Origin: JAHRVQ01 sp964548025
GTDB lineage: Bacteria > Pseudomonadota > Gammaproteobacteria > Pseudomonadales > Azotimanducaceae
Direction: 5' to 3'
Length of the DNA: 22,654 nt
Assembly (NCBI GenBank): GCA_964548025.1
Contig: CAZJRI010000086.1
Span: forward strand, 1 to 22,654
Positions 17,421-22,654 of this stretch are shown piece by piece (the stretch's first letter is position 1; each line of letters opens with the position of its first letter). A program made the translations under genes and the position numbers. The notes under the pieces are model-generated. The model was not told the DNA's origin. It made no database searches and saw nothing but the letters and a program-made list of their open reading frames with translations.

Positions 17421-17422
17421 GG

Positions 17423-17451
17423 TTGCGATTACTGCAAATCATAAGTAGCAT
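17423..17451 (+). promoter_or_regulatory. Candidate integrase promoter
   Basis: TTGCGA (17423-17428) and TAGCAT (17446-17451) with a 17-bp spacer, four of six matches to each consensus box. It is followed by an inverted repeat CAGCGT/ACGCTG (17462-17467 and 17474-17479, 6-bp spacer) that could be an operator ahead of the integrase start. Confidence 0.3.
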
Positions 17452-17534
17452 TTAAGAATAGCAGCGTTAAATCACGCTGATACGCGATAAATGGGGCTTA
17501 TTCTATCTTAGTACATTGGCTAGGAGAGATAAGC

Positions 17535-18866
17535 ATGACAGCAACCGCACACGTGGCTTTAGTGGTAGATAATACCGGAACACAAAAACAGCGCAGCAAG
17601 CGCAACACACCATCTCAGTCCTTCCTCACGGATCAACATCCAATCTATGGCGGCAAAGCCGAAGTAGTTAGAACACAGCAAAGTGGCGGCTATTGGCACT
17701 TTCGCATGTGGATCAGTGAGGAGCGAAAGTACGTTCGCAAGACACTCAAAACGACGCACTTAGATACGGCTATTCAACGTGCTGAGAACGAGTTCTTTGC
17801 CATAAAAGCAAACGTTAATGCTGGTAAGCGCATCTTCAGCCCAACTGTGCAGCAAGCTGCTGATGAATATTTAAAGCATCGTTGGGATGTAGACGTGAAG
17901 CGTGGGTCAATCACCGAGGGACGTTGGGGCACTATTAAGTCTCAACTTAATCATTTTGTGGCTTACTGCGGCATTGTTGGACGAGAGTCCAATAGCAGTG
18001 TTACTCGTCTAAGCGATTTAGAAAGCAAAAGCCTTCGAGGCTATCAACAGTATCGACAGAAACGGAACGCTAAAGACGTCACGATTAAGAACGAACAATC
18101 TACCATCAATGCATTGTGTAAATGGGCCTTTGAAGAAGGCTTGCACAATATAGCTCACTATATTTTTCCCAGCATTAGCCGTAGAGGTGTTGATGCGGAT
18201 TCGCTTCGTCGGAGTACCTATTCAGATGATGAGTACAACCGTATTACGCGTGTATTAATTAGCTATACAGCAAGGAAAACAGCTCAGCGCGAGTGCTTGA
18301 GTGATGATGATCTTTCTGTTCGTCAGTTAGTACGGCACTTTTTCCTTCTTGGTGCTAATACGATGATGCGTTTCGGTGAGTTATATCAGTTGAAGTGGGG
18401 CAACATCGAAACTTATACAGCTGAAAATCAGCGGCTAGTGACGATTAATGTATTGGCTGAAACTAGCAAAGTGCGGCAGAGCAGAGTGATTAAGGTGCGC
18501 GGCGGTAAACACTTCGATAGGTTACGAAGTCTCAGTAGGTACACCAAACAAAATGATTATATTTTCACCGCGAATAATGGCGAACGTGTTACACGTGACG
18601 CTTTGTACTACCACTACGCGCAGCTGATGGAATTAGCTGGTATCACTGACTGGAAGGCGCGCAATCTCACCTACTACAGCACCAGGCACTATGGGATTAC
18701 CAAACGGCTTCAGAGTAATGCTAATCCGTTAACACTCAGCAAGGTTTGTGGGACCAGTCTCAAACACCTAACTGAAACCTACTATCACGCTGATCTATCA
18801 GAGCAAGAGCGAGCTGCTATGCTTCGGTATAACGGCAATTCTCAAGAAGTGGCTGAACTAGATTAA
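17535..18866 (+). CDS. Tyrosine-type site-specific integrase
   Basis: 443-residue integrase, the likely enzyme that inserted the element into the receptor gene. The N-terminus (about 40-100) looks like an arm-binding region, about 105-215 like the SAM-like core-binding domain, and 230-430 is the catalytic domain. Catalytic candidates are R279 (ANTMMRFGEL), K312 in TSKVRQ, R384 in YYSTRHYG, and Y416 or Y417 in HLTETYYHAD. The box II histidine of the usual HxxR is replaced by tyrosine (Y381), and the late His/Trp position (GH in most relatives) reads GTS here. This is a divergent but recognisable active site. The ATG is preceded by AGGAGA with 7-nt spacing. Its stop overlaps that of the convergent second recombinase. 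Confidence 0.88.
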   Translation: MTATAHVALVVDNTGTQKQRSKRNTPSQSFLTDQHPIYGGKAEVVRTQQSGGYWHFRMWISEERKYVRKTLKTTHLDTAIQRAENEFFAIKANVNAGKRIFSPTVQQAADEYLKHRWDVDVKRGSITEGRWGTIKSQLNHFVAYCGIVGRESNSSVTRLSDLESKSLRGYQQYRQKRNAKDVTIKNEQSTINALCKWAFEEGLHNIAHYIFPSISRRGVDADSLRRSTYSDDEYNRITRVLISYTARKTAQRECLSDDDLSVRQLVRHFFLLGANTMMRFGELYQLKWGNIETYTAENQRLVTINVLAETSKVRQSRVIKVRGGKHFDRLRSLSRYTKQNDYIFTANNGERVTRDALYYHYAQLMELAGITDWKARNLTYYSTRHYGITKRLQSNANPLTLSKVCGTSLKHLTETYYHADLSEQERAAMLRYNGNSQEVAELD

Positions 18867-19432
18867 AGTAGCTCTAGTGCGTTGCGAAGCAAGTGAGGCG
18901 ATACTTCAATATATCGCTGGGTTGTCGCCAAGCTACTATGTCTAGCTATTTGCTGTATCACGCGAGCATGCACGCCACACTCAGCTAATTTGGTGAGCAT
19001 GGTGCGTCGTCCACTGTGACTGCTAGCGCCGTCCATACCCACTTGTCCGTATAGCTTACGGAATACCTGCTGGATTGTTTGACTGCTGAAAGACCCACCT
19101 TTTTGACTTGCCAGCAACGGAGCGTCAGGAAGTGCTTTTGCTCTGTGTTCAAGGACATACTTCGTGATTTCCTTGCGCAGCTTCTCGCTTACCAACGCTT
19201 GTTGGCGTTCTGAGCCTTTTGTCTGCCAGCACTCTAAGAGGATCGTTTGCATTGCCTCCCCATCACTGCCAATGACGTCGCGAATGCGTAAGCTTGCAAT
19301 CTCGCAAGCGCGTAAGCCTGCGCAGTAGCTAAGCATCATCATCAATTTGTTCCTTTGCTGATATCTCGTCATCTTCGTGCTGTTGAGTACAGTCTTCAGC
19401 TCTTTGTCGTTTAAAACACGTGCTTGCTTCAT
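18863..19432 (-). CDS. Small tyrosine recombinase, catalytic domain only
   Basis: 189-residue recombinase with a complete active site: R41 (CAGLRACEIASL), K72 (WQTKG), H139-x-G-R142 (SHSGRRTML), H165 (ARHSSLATT) and Y174 (QRYI). It starts directly in the catalytic domain and lacks the N-terminal core-binding domain, so in size and layout it resembles FimB/FimE-type recombinases. The start is supported by GAGG about 9 nt ahead and by an in-frame TAA a few codons upstream that rules out a longer form. It is tail to tail with the large integrase, the two stop codons sharing bases. A role in inversion, excision or resolution within the element is possible but unproven. Confidence 0.87.
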   Translation of the reverse strand: MKQARVLNDKELKTVLNSTKMTRYQQRNKLMMMLSYCAGLRACEIASLRIRDVIGSDGEAMQTILLECWQTKGSERQQALVSEKLRKEITKYVLEHRAKALPDAPLLASQKGGSFSSQTIQQVFRKLYGQVGMDGASSHSGRRTMLTKLAECGVHARVIQQIARHSSLATTQRYIEVSPHLLRNALELL

Positions 19433-19529
19433 CTCTGCTTTCCTCTGTTATGGGCGCTCCAATGACAACATGGGTAACAAGTAGAAGCCGCCTTAGCTGT
19501 TCTTCGGTAAGACACCACTTGTCGTCCAT
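19329..19529 (-). CDS. Doubtful small ORF overlapping the recombinase start
   Basis: A 66-codon frame whose first 32 codons lie upstream of the recombinase and whose remainder overlaps it in another frame by 104 bp. The first part (MDDKWCLTEEQLRRLLLVTH) looks protein-like and helical, and the overlapped part is acidic and probably a frame shadow. There is no strong ribosome-binding site. It may be a short upstream peptide or a relic of a longer N-terminus. It is listed because the stretch is otherwise empty. Confidence 0.2.
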   Translation of the reverse strand: MDDKWCLTEEQLRRLLLVTHVVIGAPITEESRDEASTCFKRQRAEDCTQQHEDDEISAKEQIDDDA

Positions 19530-19852
19530 AAGATCACTTAAATATCTGTTTTTATTAAGTTTTATTATATTTTCATATATTTCAAAGAGCAGCCGGTTTC
19601 TGCCAGAAGCTGTAAGTTGGCGTAATCACTGAGGTTCTAACGAAAAAGTATGGAATTGCGTATTTCCATATATTTCTGGGGTTTGGTCTGGACATTCAAT
19701 AGCTTCAGCTCCGCCTATTTTTGCTGTCTAAGCGTCAAATAGCGGCGTTCAAAGCGACTATTGCAATAGCTCAAAGATCAAGCTAAGCGCCGTCTAACGG
19801 CTCATTTGACGGGGATAGTGAATAAATATACTTACTGAATGAGAGTAAGTGT
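19530..19852. other. Palindrome-rich non-coding region, candidate control region or origin of the element
   Basis: No gene is seen. Symmetric sites are TATGGAA/TTCCATA at 19649-19655 and 19664-19670, the 12-bp palindrome CTATTGCAATAG at 19758-19769, GCCGT/ACGGC at 19789-19793 and 19797-19801, and a long-range pair CGTCAAAT (19733-19740) and ATTTGACG (19804-19811). CAATAGCT occurs twice (19697, 19764), and TCAAA recurs at 19735, 19749 and 19771. It separates the minus-strand recombinase from the plus-strand genes, so it must also hold divergent promoters. Confidence 0.5.
19830..19850 (+). promoter_or_regulatory. Hairpin ending just before the 19853 start codon
   Basis: ACTTACT (19830-19836) pairs perfectly with AGTAAGT (19844-19850) around a GAATGAG loop. 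The stem ends 2 nt before the ATG, and a wobble pair plus an A-T pair extend it to the ATG. The purine-rich loop is the probable ribosome-binding site. TGAGAGTAAGT is also repeated inside the gene at 19864-19874. Confidence 0.45.
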
Positions 19853-20179
19853 ATGAATGATCGTGAGAGTAAGTTTCTGAACAGAATTGTGCGACCTAAT
19901 TGCGCGATTGAGCAAAGTGCTGATGAGATCGAGCAAAGTAAAACACAGAATAGTTTGACCAAGGATGACCTCGGCAAATTCCAACAAGAGCTAAGGCGGG
20001 GACTTCAAGACGTTGCTCAAAGCTGTCTGTATTCCAGCAAGACAGGTTCTCAGCTGGATAGCGAGACAGAGCATGAGTTGCTTAGATACGAATTAGGAAA
20101 GGCGCTTGCTCGATCGCCCGAATTTCGAAAACAATACATAGCTCAAGAGTTAGCACGGCAAAGAAGGCTAGAAAATTAG
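19853..20179 (+). CDS. Hypothetical protein, 108 residues
   Basis: I do not recognise this protein. It is soluble, charged and mostly helical by residue pattern: N-terminal MNDRESKFLNRIVRPN, an acidic/amide-rich middle (IEQSADEIEQSKTQ), and a C-terminus with two amphipathic segments (LLRYELGKALARSPEF, QELARQRRLEN). There is no signal peptide or membrane segment. It is the first plus-strand gene after the palindrome region and lies 44 bp before the Rep-like gene with similar leader structure, so the two may be co-expressed. A small DNA-binding or accessory replication protein would fit, but nothing in the sequence proves it. Confidence 0.65.
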   Translation: MNDRESKFLNRIVRPNCAIEQSADEIEQSKTQNSLTKDDLGKFQQELRRGLQDVAQSCLYSSKTGSQLDSETEHELLRYELGKALARSPEFRKQYIAQELARQRRLEN

Positions 20180-20201
20180 CTAAATTTGCATAGCGGAATA
20201 A

Positions 20202-20223
20202 GCATGTAGAGATAAATACATGC
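20202..20223 (+). promoter_or_regulatory. Hairpin abutting the 20224 start codon
   Basis: GCATGTA (20202-20208) and TACATGC (20217-20223) form a perfect 7-bp stem around GAGATAAA, and the ATG begins at the next base. The loop GAGA is the only ribosome-binding-like sequence, so folding should affect initiation. Confidence 0.5.
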
Positions 20224-20742
20224 ATGGATACTCATCAAATAACGAAAGCTTATGCAGAATGGTGCACGAGGCAAGGCGCGGGACTGTATTTTGTATTGAA
20301 CCATGCCAATTCCAAGACAAGCAAACCTCTGAATTTTGAGGCGTTAAGTGGTCAAGTACGCAAACTATTTTATCAGCTAGAGTGCGAGGAGTGGGGTTAT
20401 GACCAAAGAGAAAGCCGTTGGGGTAGACGCTATTCACGAATAGAGCGGGTGGTATGTATTGAAAAAGCTACTTATTACCATGCAAATGTGATGATGACTC
20501 CATATGGCGATAAGACCAATGAAGAGCAGCTAAAATTGATTAAGCAGCACTGGTTAAAGATCCAGCGGAGTGAGGGAGAATCGCAAAACAGCTTCTTGAT
20601 TCAATCACTAGATAATGAGATTAGAGACAACCACGCGGTTTCAGTTTATAGCAATAAAGACACTGCATTGGCCAATAGGAATAACGAGGACGTGCTCTGC
20701 CTAAGAGCTAGTTTCATCAGTAAGCACAGCAATAGACGGTGA
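20224..20742 (+). CDS. Possible degenerate HUH-type replication/nicking protein
   Basis: 172 residues, tentatively similar to small rolling-circle replication proteins. The pattern runs: a hydrophobic strand LYFVLNHAN (21-29), a basic linker helix, then RIERVVCIEKATYYHANVMMTP (72-93) where Rep proteins carry the metal-binding HUH motif after a 'viE' strand, then EEQLKLIKQHW (99-109), and VYSNKD (140-145) where a Y-x-x-K catalytic motif would lie. The second histidine of HUH is asparagine here (H-A-N), so metal binding may be weak or lost. The basic tail LRASFISKHSNRR ends the protein. If correct, the element could replicate after excision. The alternative is an unrelated element protein. Confidence 0.4.
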   Translation: MDTHQITKAYAEWCTRQGAGLYFVLNHANSKTSKPLNFEALSGQVRKLFYQLECEEWGYDQRESRWGRRYSRIERVVCIEKATYYHANVMMTPYGDKTNEEQLKLIKQHWLKIQRSEGESQNSFLIQSLDNEIRDNHAVSVYSNKDTALANRNNEDVLCLRASFISKHSNRR

Positions 20743-20758
20743 AATAGAAAATGTTCCT

Positions 20759-20771
20759 ATGGTTTAACCAT
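20759..20771. repeat. Inverted repeat ATGGTT-T-AACCAT downstream of the Rep-like gene
   Basis: Six-base arms with a single central base, in the 93-bp gap before the next gene. It could be an operator for the 20836 gene, possibly bound by that HTH-like product. It has no T run, so a terminator is unlikely. Confidence 0.3.
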
Positions 20772-20835
20772 GGCTTGAGGCCGTGTGTGCATCTTATTGT
20801 CAAAAATAAGTAATCCTAAATAAAGGAATGAAAAT

Positions 20836-21150
20836 ATGATTACAGATGAAATATTTACGCAACTGAGAACAATACATAAAGACTTAACAGAGAATGAATT
20901 TGCTAAGACCTATTTAGGGACATCAAGAAGTTATCTATGTAACAGGAGAAATAACGGAAAAGATGTCAGCAATGATGTAGCGCTTACGCTCTATGCGACG
21001 TTAACTAGTAAAGCCCGACAATGGAGGGCGTCAGCAAAATTGGAGTCAGACATTCGTTATCACAAGAGATGGGGGCAACTCAGTGAGCTATATTTTTCGT
21101 TAGCTGATAGGTTGTCAGAGATGATTTTGACGCGAGCGAAAAGCAATTGA
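20836..21150 (+). CDS. Small HTH-like protein, 104 residues
   Basis: Not firmly recognised. Residues 15-50 (DLTENEFAKTYLGTSRSYLCNRRNNGKDVSNDVALTLY) have the spacing of a helix-turn-helix of the Cro/XRE kind: a helix ending FAKTYLG, a turn at TSRSYL, and a third helix region. Short element proteins of this pattern are common in genomic islands as regulators. The rest (KARQWRASAKLESDIRYHKRW) is basic and helical, without membrane segments. AAAGGA about 8 nt before the ATG is a good ribosome-binding site. The strong terminator at 21315-21350 closes the plus-strand gene set. A DNA-binding regulator is the likeliest role, at moderate-low certainty. Confidence 0.6.
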   Translation: MITDEIFTQLRTIHKDLTENEFAKTYLGTSRSYLCNRRNNGKDVSNDVALTLYATLTSKARQWRASAKLESDIRYHKRWGQLSELYFSLADRLSEMILTRAKSN

Positions 21151-21314
21151 ATTTGTGTTCAGCTCAATCGGTTGATTTAACCCAGCTGTTTCAAAATAGC
21201 ACCACTAGGAATTGTTTCGAATCAAACAGCGTATAAATTCGGTGGATTAGTTATTGTTTATAAGAGTTAGTGCGCGCAACAATAGTAGTCAAACTAAGCA
21301 TCGGTACCAGAATA

Positions 21315-21350
21315 AAAATACGAAGATTAAACCCTTAACCTTCGTATTTT
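21315..21350. terminator. Bidirectional rho-independent terminator
   Basis: AAAATACGAAG (21315-21325) pairs perfectly with CTTCGTATTTT (21340-21350), giving an 11-bp stem with a 14-nt loop and A/T tails on both sides. It lies between the convergent genes at 20836 and 21362 and can serve both. Confidence 0.85.
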
Positions 21351-21361
21351 CAGTGTGCACC

Positions 21362-21598
21362 CTAGGCTACGCCAGAAAACAAAGACGCTAGCCCGTTAGC
21401 TTCTAAGACCTCTTCAATTTCAGCGATAAACTTTAACAGTAGATCTGGATAACAAGTGTCTTCCAGCATCAAAATAGAGCAGCCTGGGTAGCGAGACAGT
21501 TGCTCGCAATCGTAGTGATCAAGTACTTGCTGCATCTCTGGCGTAACCCAAATGTCCCAAACTTCGACCATAGCACGTGTGGTTGTTTCGATATTCAT
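21362..21598 (-). CDS. Hypothetical acidic protein, 78 residues
   Basis: Not recognised. It is a small acidic soluble protein with aromatic residues near the N-terminus (VEVWDIWVTPEMQQ) and a helical C-terminus (LLLKFIAEIEEVLEANGLAS). There is no signal peptide, membrane segment or metal motif. A clear AGAGG 8 nt before the ATG and a terminator just beyond its stop support a real gene with its own transcription unit. It is oriented against the other right-hand element genes. An antitoxin, anti-defence or regulatory role would be guesswork. Confidence 0.6.
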   Translation of the reverse strand: MNIETTTRAMVEVWDIWVTPEMQQVLDHYDCEQLSRYPGCSILMLEDTCYPDLLLKFIAEIEEVLEANGLASLFSGVA

Positions 21599-21708
21599 AT
21601 GTATTTCCTCTTAATTCAATGTGAAAGCGTTATTGCCAACACATGACTAGTCTAGATGAGAGAATATGAGTACTATGATCGACCTATGATGCCAATATTA
21701 AATGATAC

Positions 21709-22654
21709 ATGAAAAGTTTGAGAGGGCCGCTCTGGTTTCCCAAGCCGCAGCCTTTATCTCCTCGGACTCGAGCGGTGTTTCATGGAGGTAAGTGGCGTTT
21801 GAAACGCAAGGGTGGTGGTGTGCTGAAAGGAGTACCCACGACTCAAAGCGTTTATTACATGTGGTTTGAATACTTAAGGCGCAGCCAGCGATATCGTGAG
21901 GTATGCGAGACACAAGGAAGGGCAAAGGATAAACAGCTTAACGCACTGTTCGACGACTTCGGCGATATACATGCGATAGTTGAGTCCAAGGCAGGCTTTG
22001 TGTCTGCTAAGGCATTTTATGACCAATGGTGGGTGCCCAAGGGGCAGTATTTATTTGGTGTGCCAGGGCAGCAGCAAGTAGACCAATTTCTTAGCTTTGC
22101 GGATCTGCTGGCTCTGAGGGCAGAAATAGAGTCAGGGGACATAAAGGTAATGGCGCTGCCAACTAATATGCCCAAAGCCAAGCTGCGGCAGAGAGTAGGT
22201 AAGCTGATCACCGGCCTCGATGTTTTGGCGGATAACACTTTAGAGCTGAAGCCTAAATACTCGATAAGTAGTGAAAGGGTAGATGTAGAAAGTTTGCAGG
22301 AATGCTTGATGGCCTATGATCTTCATGAATCGGGTCTAAGCAATAGGGAAATCTATGTTCAGATCAAAGGTCTGAAGCCTGGTGAAGCTCAATGGGTGCT
22401 CGGAGATGCGCGCGGAGACCGGGGAATCCTCGAAGACTGGGAGCTGCCAGTTGAAGACGACTCAGATGATGGAGAGCTTGATTCTGCTACGCCACAAGAA
22501 AAGGCCTCAGAAGAAAAGGCAATCGCTTGGGCTGAAAAGAAGATGAAATGGCGTGAAAAGCAGCGCGTAAAAGCAGGCGGAAGTGACTGGGGAGATAAGA
22601 CCCGACCACTTTCAGAAGTGGAAAAAAATCAGCTGAAGGAAATATATATTGGCA
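21709..22654 (+). CDS. Large uncharacterised element protein, truncated by the window end
   Basis: An open frame of 315 codons from ATG 21709 to the window end with no stop. An in-frame TGA at 21703-21705 fixes the earliest start. No ribosome-binding site is evident, so a slightly later start is possible. The N-terminal 120 residues have the aromatic-rich pattern YYMWFEYLRRSQRY ... LFDDFGDIHA ... FYDQWWVPKGQYLF, which from memory resembles uncharacterised proteins of genomic islands and prophages. The middle (LSNREIYVQIKGLKPGE) could be a recognition-helix-like segment. From about residue 245 the protein becomes acidic, then strongly charged and helical (EEKAIAWAEKKMKWREKQR). No enzyme motif is visible. 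The function is unknown. Confidence 0.75.
   Translation, partial: MKSLRGPLWFPKPQPLSPRTRAVFHGGKWRLKRKGGGVLKGVPTTQSVYYMWFEYLRRSQRYREVCETQGRAKDKQLNALFDDFGDIHAIVESKAGFVSAKAFYDQWWVPKGQYLFGVPGQQQVDQFLSFADLLALRAEIESGDIKVMALPTNMPKAKLRQRVGKLITGLDVLADNTLELKPKYSISSERVDVESLQECLMAYDLHESGLSNREIYVQIKGLKPGEAQWVLGDARGDRGILEDWELPVEDDSDDGELDSATPQEKASEEKAIAWAEKKMKWREKQRVKAGGSDWGDKTRPLSEVEKNQLKEIYIG

Noticed and set aside
17330..17534. A tRNA or tmRNA 3' end as the integration target
   Set aside because: No tRNA-like arms or TTCGA loop are visible. The target is the receptor coding sequence.
19733..19782. TCAAA recurrences as replication iterons
   Set aside because: The spacing is irregular (14, 22 and 7 bp) and the repeats are too short to call iterons.
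21698..22238. Minus-strand open frames under the right-end gene
   Set aside because: They lie opposite a 315-codon plus-strand frame with coherent protein composition and have no supporting signals.
1..22654. CRISPR array or rRNA genes
   Set aside because: No regularly spaced repeats and no rRNA-like stretches were seen by eye.

Overview
The window looks like a chromosomal segment of a marine-type gammaproteobacterium with a mobile genetic element at its right end. The leuS-lptE-holA order is a classic gammaproteobacterial arrangement. The TonB-dependent receptor, with an EEVVVTGSRIKR segment after its signal peptide, is of the large kind common in marine Gammaproteobacteria. No rRNA, tRNA or CRISPR array was seen. 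The species assignment is inference.

Layout of the host part. Positions 1-3588 hold the 3' part of leuS (its last codons fall in a 10-N assembly gap at 2038-2047), the LPS-assembly lipoprotein gene lptE and the DNA polymerase III delta gene holA. A SixA-like histidine phosphatase faces them tail to tail (3591-4139, minus). Divergent from it, a tight plus-strand cluster runs cobS, cobT, NUDIX hydrolase, aspartyl/asparaginyl beta-hydroxylase (4328-8610). It carries the AAA+ and VWA chelatase-motor subunits but no large chelatase subunit CobN in view. From 15424 down to 8732 on the minus strand is a peptide-uptake operon: periplasmic binding protein, OppB-, OppC-, OppD- and OppF-like subunits, then a CmcI-type (cephalosporin hydroxylase family) enzyme. 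The OppC-like permease has a fibronectin-III-like domain inserted in its first periplasmic loop. Divergent from the binding protein, across a 426-bp regulatory region, is a TonB-dependent receptor, which suggests an outer-membrane to cytoplasm route for a peptide-like substrate.

The receptor breaks off at codon 492 (17329), about half its expected length, and a mobile element begins there. The element (about 17.33 kb to the window end) has repeat-rich DNA at its left end, a tyrosine integrase, and a second, catalytic-domain-only tyrosine recombinase placed tail to tail with overlapping stop codons. It then has a palindrome-rich control or origin region, a small unknown gene, a possible degenerate HUH replication/nicking protein, a small HTH-like gene, a strong bidirectional terminator, a small minus-strand gene, and a large open frame that runs off the window end. 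Two element genes (19853, 20224) have perfect 7-bp hairpins whose 3' arm ends at or within 2 nt of the start codon, with the purine-rich ribosome-binding sequence in the loop. The integrase has a weaker version.

How the parts may work together (inference): the receptor, binding protein and ABC transporter form one uptake route, and insertion of the element has cut off its outer-membrane step. If the element excises precisely, the receptor gene could be restored, which would make the insertion a reversible switch. The most unusual items are the FN3-bearing permease, the receptor interruption, the paired recombinases and the start-abutting hairpins.
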